From a virus, in the IMG/VR virus record IMGVR_UViG_3300032241_000707, positions 1-28,292 of that record: a stretch of 28,292 nt of DNA. One strand, given 5' to 3'. The notes under the pieces are model-generated. The model made no database searches. It worked only from the letters and a program-made list of their open reading frames with translations, and was not told the origin of the DNA. Each line of letters opens with the position of its first letter. Position 1 is the first letter of the stretch. The position numbers were made by a program, and so were the translations under genes. Below, one piece after another: positions 6,186-12,621 of the stretch.

Positions 6186-6318
6186 AAGTTCTGTCCTCGT
6201 TACAACTGAAAGGTTGTGATCCCCACTCTATATCATGGAAATGCGTAAACCAAGCGTCGCTTGTAGAACTGGTGAGTCACTTGTAGACTCGCAAACACTT
6301 GTACAAACGGACTCTTGT
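6184..6318. promoter_or_regulatory. Right operator and divergent promoter region of the immunity switch
   Basis: The intergenic region between repressor and Cro-like genes holds ACAAGT at 6184, an ACAAC/GTTGT inverted repeat at 6202 to 6217, and CTTGT sites at 6260, 6280, 6298 and 6314 spaced 16 to 20 bases. Candidate promoters are a rightward TTGTAG (6261) with a 17-base spacer to TAGACT (6284), and a leftward -10 TATAGA (6227 to 6232) with a poor -35. The promoter hexamers are weak matches and tentative. Confidence 0.55.
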
Positions 6319-6326
6319 GTAAGTCG

Positions 6327-6551
6327 ATGAAAACCAACGAAAACGCAGTGACCTTGGCCATTCAGGCCGCGGGGTCCCAGGAGCGCCTTGCCGAGGCGTT
6401 GGGGGTGACGCAACAAGCGGTGAGCAGCTGGCGCCGACGCGGATGGGTGCCGTTGAAGCGAGCGGCGCAAATCGAAGGGGTCACCGGTGTGGCGCGATGG
6501 CGCCTGGTGCACCCGCGGATCGTGGAGGTTGTCTCAACCGAAGCGGCATAG
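6327..6551 (+). CDS. Cro/YdaS-like HTH regulator
   Basis: A 74-residue protein with a single helix-turn-helix, AGSQERLAEALGVTQQAVSSWRRRGWVP at about residues 14 to 41, followed by the ATGV-like segment (GVTGVARWRLVHP) typical of the Cro/YdaS small regulators of lambdoid-type switches. The ATG at 6327 is chosen because the domain starts right after it. An upstream in-frame TTG adds only four residues. The ribosome binding site is poor. The recognition-helix heptapeptide QQAVSSW is identical to that of the divergent repressor, so both probably bind the same operators. As first gene of the rightward operon it should act as the antirepressor-side Cro. Confidence 0.82.
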   Translation: MKTNENAVTLAIQAAGSQERLAEALGVTQQAVSSWRRRGWVPLKRAAQIEGVTGVARWRLVHPRIVEVVSTEAA

Positions 6552-6560
6552 GTCAACGAC

Positions 6561-7220
6561 ATGACCCAATCGCGCGGCATCAATCGCAAGAAGTGGCGCC
6601 CGAGTCAGGACGAGCTCGAGCTCGTGCGGCGTGAGTTTCCGACGATGCGCACGGCCGACCTGGCGGCGCGCCTGGGCGTTGCCTATCACCAGGTGGCGAA
6701 GCTGGCCGATCGGCTTGGACTCAGGAAGTCCGACGCCTGGTTGAACGGCGCGCAGGGCGGGCGCCTGGACGGTGTGCGCGGCATGGGCACACGCTTTCAA
6801 AAGGGCCATGTGCCCTGGACCCAGGGTCGCAAGGGTGTGACGTTCTCGCCCACGACGACATTCAAGCCTGGGAATAGGCCGACCAACTACATGCCCATCG
6901 GATCGTTTCGGATTGGCAGCGGCTACCTGCAGATCAAGCTCACCGATACCGGTTACCCGCCGCGTGATTGGGTCATGTATCACCGGCACGTCTGGGAGCG
7001 GGCCCACGGTGCGATTGCGGCCAGGCACGTGATCGTGTTTCGCGACGGGCGGCGCCGCACCGATCCAGCCGAGGTGACGCTCGAGGTCCTCGAGTGCATC
7101 ACCCGCGCCGAGCACATGCGCCGGCACACCTATCTCAAATACGGCGAATCGATTGCGCAGCTCGTGCGGCTGCGCGGTGCGATCACGCGCCAGATCAATC
7201 GGAAGGGCAAACAGGCATGA
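6561..7220 (+). CDS. HNH endonuclease-like protein with N-terminal HTH
   Basis: A 219-residue protein. Residues 11 to 60 form a homeodomain-like HTH (DLAARLGVAYHQVAKLADRLGL). A basic linker follows (FQKGHVPWTQGRKG). Residues 136 to 192 resemble the phage HNH domain: HRHVWERAHGAI (H141/H143), HVIVFRDG (H156), and EHMRRHTY (H185). The central Asn expected before the last helix is not obvious (TLEVLECITRAEHM where related proteins have a DNLELVTRAEHM-like stretch), so activity is uncertain. In phages such genes are either free-standing homing-type nucleases or regulators of packaging and replication. It lies nine bases after the Cro-like stop and ends in an ATGA overlap with the next gene. Confidence 0.75.
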   Translation: MTQSRGINRKKWRPSQDELELVRREFPTMRTADLAARLGVAYHQVAKLADRLGLRKSDAWLNGAQGGRLDGVRGMGTRFQKGHVPWTQGRKGVTFSPTTTFKPGNRPTNYMPIGSFRIGSGYLQIKLTDTGYPPRDWVMYHRHVWERAHGAIAARHVIVFRDGRRRTDPAEVTLEVLECITRAEHMRRHTYLKYGESIAQLVRLRGAITRQINRKGKQA

Positions 7221-7474
7221 GCACTCAGGACCTCACCGCATTGCGCGCGGCGCTCTTCGAGACCTTGCAGGCAGTCAAGTCGGGCGCAATCGACATCGAC
7301 AAGGCACGCGCAGTCAATGAGCTTGGAAAGACGCTGATCGATTCGGCCAAAGTCGAGGTGGACTATTTGCGCGTCACCGGTGGAGTCGAGAGCGCGTTCA
7401 TCGACACGGCGGTGGGCAACTCCAACCTGCCGGCCGGGATCACGGGAATCACACGGCATCGCCTGGGTGGCTGA
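7217..7474 (+). CDS. Conserved small phage protein, 85 aa
   Basis: The protein has an N-terminal helical half (LTALRAALFETLQAVKSGAIDIDKARAVNELGKTLIDSAKVEVDYLRV) and a flexible C-terminus. This pattern, with IDIDKARAVNELGKTLIDSAKVE, is shared by many small proteins located near replication genes of Proteobacteria phages; no function is established to my knowledge. Its ATG overlaps the stop of the HNH gene, so it is translationally coupled, and it is followed 17 bases later by the primase-helicase. A role as a replication accessory or loader is a guess from position only. Confidence 0.72.
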   Translation: MSTQDLTALRAALFETLQAVKSGAIDIDKARAVNELGKTLIDSAKVEVDYLRVTGGVESAFIDTAVGNSNLPAGITGITRHRLGG

Positions 7475-7491
7475 TCGGGAGGCTTACCGTG

Positions 7492-9471
7492 ATGGTTGCA
7501 ACGATTACTCATCTCGCCCATATCGATTGCCCCAGCGCGCTGCGCGACCTGCCAGCCTGGTTGTGCTGGCGGTTCGAGCCAGCGCCAGGCGGCGGCAAGC
7601 CGCGCAAGGTGCCCTACTACGCATCAGGCGGGCGCAGGAGCGGCGAGCAGGGCCGACCCGAGGACAGAGCCCAGCTCGTCACGTTCGACGCTGCCAGGGC
7701 GGCTGCAGCTCGCCGCCAGTTCGACGGCGTGGGGTTCGCACCGCTTGCCGATCTGGGCATCGTCGCGCTCGATTTCGATCACTGCGTGCTGGACGGCCAG
7801 GTGCACCCCACGGTGGCCGGGTTGCTTGCCGACACCTATGCCGAGTTCAGCCCCAGCGGCACGGGCGTGAGGGCGTTCGTTCGCGGGCAGCTGGGCAACG
7901 ACAAGGATTCGGCAAACCCTGACTTCGGCCTTGAGGTGTTCAGCTCGAAGGGCTTTGTCACCTTCACCGGCAACGTGCTGCCGGCCTGCGAGGTGATGGG
8001 CAACCAGGATGAGATCGCCCCAGTCGGCGGCGAGGTGCTGCGCCTGGTGCATGCACGCTTCCACGCTCGAGACGAGCGCGAGCAGGCGCAGACCGACACC
8101 AGTCGGGTGGGCCTGACCCGCGGCCAGGTCGACGAGATCCTCGACGCCTTACCCGGCGACCTGGATTACGACACCTGGGTGCAGGTCGGCATGGCGCTGC
8201 ACCACGAGCTCGGGCCCCAGGGCTTTCAGGTCTGGGACGAGTGGTCGAAACGGTCGCCCAAGTACGGCGGCCGGGCCTACGGCGCCGAGCGCTGGCGCTC
8301 CTTTGGCAAGGGCGATGCCGGCAAGCGAGTGGTCACTGCGCGCAGCCTGGTGCATCTGGGCCAGCAGCACGGCGTGCACGTGGTGCTCAATGCGCCGGCC
8401 AGCGCGAACGAGTTCGAGGCGCTGGTCGAGGAGGTTGCCGAAGAGGCGCAAAGCGAGGATGCGCCGAAGCGCTTGCGCTTCCAGCCGATCCCAGCCGGTG
8501 AGTTTGCCAGCCGGCCGGCGCCGGCTTGGATCATCAAAGGCGTGATTCCGCGGGCCGAGCTCGTGGTGCTGTTCGGTGAGTCGGGATCCGGCAAGAGCTT
8601 CATCGCGCTCGATCTCGCCGCCTGCATCGCCCGCGGCATCGACTGGCGCGGCCGGCGCACGCGGCAGGGCAGGGTGGTTTACATCGCGGCCGAGGGCTCG
8701 GGCGGTTTTCGCAACCGCCTGGTCGCCTACGCCCAGCATCACCAGGTCGAGCTTGCCGAGCTCTCGATCGACGTCATCGCCGACGCGCCCAACTTGCTGG
8801 TCAAGGACGATGCGCTGGACGTGGCGCGCGCCATCGGGCAGGCCGACGTGGTGATCGTCGATACCTTCGCCCAGGTCACGCCTGGCGGCAATGAGAATGC
8901 CGGCGAGGACATGGGCCGGGCGCTTGCGCATTGCAAGGGGATCCACCGCGTCACCGGCGCCCTGGTGATTCTCGTGCATCACTCGGGCAAGGATTCCAGC
9001 AAAGGCGCCCGAGGCTGGTCTGGCTTGCGCGCGGCTGCCGATGCCGAGCTGGAAGTGTCGCGCTTTCCCACCGGTCGGATGCTCAGAACCAGCAAACAGA
9101 AAGATGGCGACGACGACCAGGCGTGGGGCTTTGGCCTGGAGGTCGTATCGATCGGCATGGATGAGGACGGCGATGCGGTGACCAGTTGCGTGGTGACCGA
9201 CCAGTCGATGCCATCCAACAAACCGCTGCGCGAGCTCGGCGCCAAAGAACAGATCGTCATGCAGGTTGTGCAGGAGCTCGCCGCGGCCAAAGGTTTGGAT
9301 CCTTTGCAGGAGGCCGACATCGTTGTCAAAGCCGTCGAGCTGCTGACCAGTCCCATCGACGGTAAGCGCGACACGCGCCGCCAGCACGTCAAAAGAGCGC
9401 TGAAAAACCTTGCCCAGGGCGATGAGCCGCTGCTGTTTTTGAATCAGGACGGAACCGTCGATGTCGCGTGA
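7492..9471 (+). CDS. Bifunctional primase-helicase (AEP/PrimPol-like primase, PriCT_2, RecA-like helicase)
   Basis: A 659-residue replication protein with three parts. Residues 15 to 165 form an archaeo-eukaryotic-type primase: metal ligands in VALDFDH (D94/D96), the SPSGTGVRAFV strand, and LEVFSSKGFVTFTG (E148). Residues about 210 to 275 match a PriCT_2 domain (VDEILDALPGDLDYDTWVQ to ERWRSF). Residues 345 to 525 are a RepA/DnaB-like SF4 ATPase: Walker A GESGSGKS (362 to 369), Walker B VVIVDTF (D457), and VHHSGKDSSKGARGWSGL. A GGGAGG site precedes both a GTG (7489) and an ATG (7492); the ATG is used here. It supplies priming and unwinding for the polymerase encoded in the opposite operon. Confidence 0.9.
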   Translation: MVATITHLAHIDCPSALRDLPAWLCWRFEPAPGGGKPRKVPYYASGGRRSGEQGRPEDRAQLVTFDAARAAAARRQFDGVGFAPLADLGIVALDFDHCVLDGQVHPTVAGLLADTYAEFSPSGTGVRAFVRGQLGNDKDSANPDFGLEVFSSKGFVTFTGNVLPACEVMGNQDEIAPVGGEVLRLVHARFHARDEREQAQTDTSRVGLTRGQVDEILDALPGDLDYDTWVQVGMALHHELGPQGFQVWDEWSKRSPKYGGRAYGAERWRSFGKGDAGKRVVTARSLVHLGQQHGVHVVLNAPASANEFEALVEEVAEEAQSEDAPKRLRFQPIPAGEFASRPAPAWIIKGVIPRAELVVLFGESGSGKSFIALDLAACIARGIDWRGRRTRQGRVVYIAAEGSGGFRNRLVAYAQHHQVELAELSIDVIADAPNLLVKDDALDVARAIGQADVVIVDTFAQVTPGGNENAGEDMGRALAHCKGIHRVTGALVILVHHSGKDSSKGARGWSGLRAAADAELEVSRFPTGRMLRTSKQKDGDDDQAWGFGLEVVSIGMDEDGDAVTSCVVTDQSMPSNKPLRELGAKEQIVMQVVQELAAAKGLDPLQEADIVVKAVELLTSPIDGKRDTRRQHVKRALKNLAQGDEPLLFLNQDGTVDVA

Positions 9472-9497
9472 ACGTGCAAAAAACAGCGAACACGCAA

Positions 9498-9613
9498 TGC
9501 ACCACATGCACCACGACTGCACCGTGCACCGTGGTGCAAGTAAAAAACCGCATGTTTGCACCGCACCGCACCACGGGTCTTTAGACCGTGGTGCGTGGTG
9601 CAAACGGTGGTGC
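9498..9613. repeat. GCACC(A/G)C repeat array with strong inverted repeat
   Basis: About eleven copies of GCACC or its complement GGTGC, many as TGCACCAC, are packed into 116 bases between the primase-helicase and RHH genes. Copies on the left are mostly direct and those on the right mostly inverted. They fold into a long hairpin: TTTGCACC (9555) with GGTGCAAA (9597), and GCACCAC plus GGTC (9568 to 9579) with GACC plus GTGGTGC (9584 to 9594). It may be the operator of the RHH protein downstream or a replication iteron region. Confidence 0.7.
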
Positions 9614-9644
9614 GCAATTTTTTGCGGTGTTGAGGCCTGGCCAG

Positions 9645-9839
9645 ATGAACACGCGAAAAATTGCAGATAGACGTCGAGGTCGTCCGAAACTGGAACCGGA
9701 TGGCATGGTCGCCACGACCGTGAACCTCACGCGCGTGCAACAGATCCATCTGCGCAAGCTTGGCGGCTCGGCCTGGTTGCGCGTGGTGATCGCGCAGGCC
9801 ATTCGATCGATGGTCGGTGAGGACAAGAACAACGACTGA
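9645..9839 (+). CDS. Ribbon-helix-helix-like DNA-binding protein, 64 aa
   Basis: A 64-residue basic protein. The tail (MNTRKIADRRRGRPKLE) contains a GRPK AT-hook-like motif, followed by one beta strand (MVATTVNLT) and two helices (RVQQIHLRKLGG, SAWLRVVIAQAI). This strand-helix-helix order, with a conserved GGSAWLR turn, is typical of small phage RHH proteins that bind DNA as dimers. The ATG at 9645 has GAGG nine bases upstream. An in-frame GTG at 9588 lies inside the repeat array and is unlikely. RHH regulators often bind short repeats before their own gene, and the GCACC array sits just there. It may control the switch from early to late genes, an inference from position. Confidence 0.75.
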   Translation: MNTRKIADRRRGRPKLEPDGMVATTVNLTRVQQIHLRKLGGSAWLRVVIAQAIRSMVGEDKNND

Positions 9840-9878
9840 TTTTTCTATGGGAGAAATTCGCGCGTTTCGCGGATAGAT

Positions 9879-9909
9879 TCGGGCCTGTCTTTTTAGGGTT
9901 TCTGCCCGA
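9879..9909 (+). promoter_or_regulatory. Inverted repeat touching the ribosome binding site of the 47-aa gene
   Basis: TCGGGC (9879 to 9884) pairs with GCCCGA (9904 to 9909). The right arm runs into the GAGGAG ribosome binding site of the gene starting at 9923. The loop is long (19 bases), so stability is moderate. It could modulate translation. Confidence 0.3.
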
Positions 9910-9922
9910 GGAGCGAAACGAC

Positions 9923-10066
9923 GTGCCGCTGGTGAAGTCCACATCGAAACGGGCTTTCTCCGAAAACATTCGGCGCGAAGTCGCTGCGGGCAAACCGCAG
10001 AACCAGGCCGTGGCCATCGCGTACAGCGAAAAGCGCCAGGCCGTTAAAAAGGGCAAGCGCAAATGA
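9923..10066 (+). CDS. Small basic phage protein, 47 aa (GTG start)
   Basis: The frame encodes 47 residues starting from GTG as (M)PLVKSTSKRAFSENIRREV, then AAGKPQNQAVAIAYSEKR and a lysine-rich end (KKGKRK). This is the widespread phage micro-protein type, with the consensus KSxSKxAxxxNIxxE(M/V)xAGKPxxQAVAIA followed by a basic tail. Its function is unknown. An AGGAG site lies nine bases before the GTG. The stop overlaps the start of the GroES-like gene (ATGA). The gene is too short to show by length alone, but the family resemblance and spacing are strong. Confidence 0.85.
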   Translation: MPLVKSTSKRAFSENIRREVAAGKPQNQAVAIAYSEKRQAVKKGKRK

Positions 10067-10320
10067 CCGTCGGTGTTCGCATGATGCGCGATCGCATCCT
10101 GGTGCGCCCGTTGGATCGGGTGAAGAGCCAAGTGCTCGAGGTGATCTCCAAAGAGCGCCCGAACGTGGGCGAGATTGTTGCCGCCGGCCCTAAGTGCGAT
10201 GCGGTCAAGCCCGGCGACCTCATCCGCTTCGGTGAGTTTTCGTTTCCCGCGTACGAGCTCGATGGCGAGCAGTTTTTGATCCTTCAACAGGCCGACGTGG
10301 CCGGCGTTGTGGAGCAATGA
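10063..10320 (+). CDS. GroES-like co-chaperonin (Cpn10 family)
   Basis: The 85-residue protein aligns by eye with GroES: MRDRILVRP for LHDRVIVKR, GEIVAAG for GEVLAVG, VKPGDLIRF for VKVGDIVIF, and EQFLILQQADVAGVVE for the C-terminal EEVLIMSESDILAIVE. The mobile loop (residues about 17 to 34) is a few residues shorter than in GroES, with VLEVI where GroES has the GroEL-binding IVL. The segment between GEIVAAG and VKPGD is short, so the roof hairpin appears to be missing, as in T4 gp31. It probably replaces host GroES on GroEL to fold virion proteins, most plausibly the P22-like coat. It is translationally coupled to the 47-aa gene and lies just ahead of the packaging genes. Confidence 0.85.
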   Translation: MTVGVRMMRDRILVRPLDRVKSQVLEVISKERPNVGEIVAAGPKCDAVKPGDLIRFGEFSFPAYELDGEQFLILQQADVAGVVEQ

Positions 10321-10321
10321 G

Positions 10322-10516
10322 ATGGCTGCGTTCTACCTGCGCGTGATCGACGACGGCCAGGTGCGCGAGTTCAATGCGGACTCGGCAACTGGTCGCGAAT
10401 ATGAGGCCCTGGCAACGCTTTTGAGCGCTCCAGGCTATGCACCCAGCGCACCGGCCCATTCGCCCGCTCCTGCGCCTTCTGATGCGCCCGCAACGGCGCC
10501 TGCAAGCAATGGCTGA
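10322..10516 (+). CDS. Hypothetical protein, 64 aa, with Ala/Pro-rich tail
   Basis: The first 36 residues form a small folded unit (AAFYLRVIDDGQVREFNADSATGREYEALATLL). The last 25 are low complexity, built of Ala, Pro and Ser (APSAPAHSPAPAPSDAPATAP). The ATG at 10322 has GGAG seven bases upstream and follows the GroES-like stop by one base. A GTG upstream in the same frame would overlap that gene and is not preferred. The C-terminal end overlaps the next gene by eight bases. No family recognised. Confidence 0.65.
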   Translation: MAAFYLRVIDDGQVREFNADSATGREYEALATLLSAPGYAPSAPAHSPAPAPSDAPATAPASNG

Positions 10517-10892
10517 GGCATCTGTTTCCGTCCCGCAGAAATTGGGAGACGAGCCCTACAAGGTCGGCCCCGGCAAACCGCCGCTGCACACTCGATTTCA
10601 GCCTGGCAACAAGGCCAACCCTGGCGGCAAGCCCGTTGCATCGCGCAATTTTCTGCAGGCCCGTTTCCTCAAGGAGATGGCCGAGGACTTCGACAAGAAC
10701 GGCCGTCACGCCATCGTGCGCATGCGCGAGGAGCGCCCGAGCGATTACATCCGCGCCATTGCGTCGCTGATGCCCAAGGAGCTCGAGGTCAAGACGACCG
10801 CGATGGACGAGCTCACTGACGAGGCCCTGGACGCTGCGCTGGTCGCCGTGCAGGCGATCCTCGAGGCCCAAGGCGAGAAGGTGTCGGCGTGA
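10509..10892 (+). CDS. DUF5681-domain protein, putative terminase small subunit
   Basis: A 127-residue protein with the DUF5681 signature TRFQPGNKANPGGKP at residues 28 to 42. This is followed by a helical region (LQARFLKEMAEDFDKNGRHAIVRM, SDYIRAIASLMPKELEV) and a C-terminal helix. DUF5681 proteins are commonly encoded directly before large terminases and are taken as the small subunit or a DNA-recognition partner. The next gene here is the large terminase. The ATG at 10509 overlaps the previous gene by eight bases; the ribosome binding site is weak and coupling is likely. The terminase role is inferred from position and family habit. Confidence 0.68.
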   Translation: MAEASVSVPQKLGDEPYKVGPGKPPLHTRFQPGNKANPGGKPVASRNFLQARFLKEMAEDFDKNGRHAIVRMREERPSDYIRAIASLMPKELEVKTTAMDELTDEALDAALVAVQAILEAQGEKVSA

Positions 10893-10914
10893 GGCTCGAT
10901 TTTGCAAGTGCCGC

Positions 10915-10946
10915 TGTGGATAACCTGTGGACAACAGTTATTCACA
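10915..10946. promoter_or_regulatory. DnaA-box cluster, candidate replication origin
   Basis: Three 9-mers match DnaA boxes: TGTGGATAA at 10915 (complement TTATCCACA, perfect), TGTGGACAA at 10926 (TTGTCCACA), and TTATTCACA at 10938 (fits TTATNCACA). Starts are 11 and 12 bases apart, near one helical turn. They lie in the only sizeable gap of this region, between putative small and large terminase genes. Confidence 0.6.
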
Positions 10947-11020
10947 TGTGAGCTCACGTTATCTCATTGATTTATAAAGCTTTTTTGAAGCACTGCGTAT
11001 AACGTTCATTATGTCAACTT
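10947..11020 (+). promoter_or_regulatory. AT-rich segment between DnaA boxes and large terminase
   Basis: This stretch is markedly AT-rich compared with its surroundings. It starts with a GTGAGCTCAC palindrome (10948 to 10957), then holds TTGATTTATAAAG and a -10-like TATAAC at 10998. It could be an unwinding element for the adjacent DnaA boxes, a late promoter, or both. No convincing -35 or ribosome binding site for the terminase was found. Confidence 0.4.
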
Positions 11021-12619
11021 ATGCCGCAGCGCAGCAAAAACACTAAACCCCGCGCATCGTCGGCGATCATCGGCCAACTGCAGGGTGGCGTGGCCAATGT
11101 GACTGCTACAGATGGCACACCGGGGGGGCTGGGGGGTACCCCCGGGGGGTCCGCGGCCATGGGATTGGGCCCATCACCCATACGGCCGGAAATTCCGAAC
11201 GCCGAGGCCCTCCTCAAAGCGCTTCAGGCACAAGTCGCAAAGCGCCGTGCCGAGAACCAACTGCGCCATTACGCGCCCTATCCCAAGCAGCGCGACTTCC
11301 ACCAGGCTGGCAAAGCGCACCGCGAACGCCTGCTGATGGCCGGCAACCAGCTGGGCAAGACGCTGTCGGCCGGCGCCGAAATGGCCATGCACGCCACGGG
11401 GCGCTACCCCGACTGGTGGCAGGGCTACGTGTTCACCAAGGCCATGCCGTTCTGGGTGGCGGGGGTTACGGGCGAATCCACGCGGGACAACCCGCAGCGG
11501 ATCCTGTACGGCGCGCTGGGCCAGCCTGGCACCGGGATGATCCCGAAGGACGCGATCGCGGACGCAACGAACAAGCGCGGCATCCCCAACGCGCTCGACA
11601 CCCTGGTGATCACGCACGGGGGCGGGGGGGATGTTCAGGCGGGCGAGACGCTTATCGGGTTCAAGTCTTACGACCAGGGCCGGGAGAAGTGGCAGGGGCC
11701 GACCCTGGGTGCCGTCTGGTTCGACGAAGAGCCGCCCCTGGACATTTACACCGAGGGCCTGACGCGAACGAACGTTGCGATGGGACCGGTGCTGATCACG
11801 TTCACGCCTTTGATGGGCATGTCGGACGTGGTCAAGCGCTACCTGCTGGACACGGTGCCTGGCACGCACGTGACCAGCATGACGATCGAAGACGTCGACC
11901 ATTACACGGCCGAGGAGCGCGCCGCGATCATCGCGTCGTACCCGGCGCACGAGCGCGATGCGCGGGCTCGAGGCATTCCGGCGCTGGGCTCCGGGCGGGT
12001 GTTTCCGCTGGCCGAGGAGCTCATCCAGGTCGAGTCGTTTGACGTGCCGTCGCACTGGCCCCAGATCGGCGGCATCGACTTCGGCTGGGATCACCCGACC
12101 GCCTGCGTGCGCATGGCCTGGGACCGCGACAGCGACACGCTGTACGTAACCGCCGTGCATCGCGCACGTGAGCAGACGCCCGCGATGCTGGCGGCCTCGG
12201 TGCGCCCCTGGGGGGCCTGGTTGCCCTGGGCCTGGCCGCACGACGGGTTGCAGCACGACAAGGGCTCGGGCGAGCAGCTCGCCAGCCAGTACCGGCAACA
12301 GGGTCTGAAGATGCTGGCCGACCGGGCGACGTTCGAGGACGGCTCCAACGGCGTGGAAGCCGGCATCTTTGAGCTCATGGACCGCATGCAGACCGGGCGG
12401 TTCAAGGTGTTCCGGCACCTGACCGAATGGTTTGAAGAATTCCGCATGTACCACCGCAAGGACGGGCTCATCGTCAAGGTCAACGACGACCTGATGAGCG
12501 CCACGCGCTACGCGATGATGATGCGTCGGGCGGCTCGGGTGCGGGTCGATGAGAAGGTGCAGCTGATGCGTCGTCGGCTGCACGAGATGGCGCTGCCCGC
12601 GGGCGGGTGGATGAACTGA
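11021..12619 (+). CDS. terL: Terminase large subunit
   Basis: The 532-residue packaging motor ATPase-nuclease. Walker A is AGNQLGKT (107 to 114), Walker B is VWFDEE (D235/E236), and the coupling motif is ITFTP (about 260). The nuclease half starts with GGIDFGWDHPTA (D353), and a late acidic motif VNDDLMSATRYAM (about 488) supplies further ligands. It cuts concatemeric DNA and pumps it into the prohead through the portal encoded next. Residues 1 to 57 form a low-complexity, Gly/Pro-rich tail coded by long G and C runs (11122 to 11149). The ATG at 11021 lacks a ribosome binding site and follows an out-of-frame ATG at 11011. A start at 11159 (MGLGPSP) is possible and would remove the odd tail. 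Confidence 0.93.
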   Translation: MPQRSKNTKPRASSAIIGQLQGGVANVTATDGTPGGLGGTPGGSAAMGLGPSPIRPEIPNAEALLKALQAQVAKRRAENQLRHYAPYPKQRDFHQAGKAHRERLLMAGNQLGKTLSAGAEMAMHATGRYPDWWQGYVFTKAMPFWVAGVTGESTRDNPQRILYGALGQPGTGMIPKDAIADATNKRGIPNALDTLVITHGGGGDVQAGETLIGFKSYDQGREKWQGPTLGAVWFDEEPPLDIYTEGLTRTNVAMGPVLITFTPLMGMSDVVKRYLLDTVPGTHVTSMTIEDVDHYTAEERAAIIASYPAHERDARARGIPALGSGRVFPLAEELIQVESFDVPSHWPQIGGIDFGWDHPTACVRMAWDRDSDTLYVTAVHRAREQTPAMLAASVRPWGAWLPWAWPHDGLQHDKGSGEQLASQYRQQGLKMLADRATFEDGSNGVEAGIFELMDRMQTGRFKVFRHLTEWFEEFRMYHRKDGLIVKVNDDLMSATRYAMMMRRAARVRVDEKVQLMRRRLHEMALPAGGWMN

Positions 12620-12621
12620 CC

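Noticed and set aside
8149-9603. 484-codon minus-strand open frame opposite the primase-helicase
   Set aside because: Antisense to Walker A/B and primase motifs, with no recognisable domain.
9461-9670. Histidine/cysteine-rich 69-codon frame after the primase-helicase
   Set aside because: Its His-rich residues simply translate the GCACC repeat array, it has no ribosome binding site of its own, and it overlaps the RHH gene.
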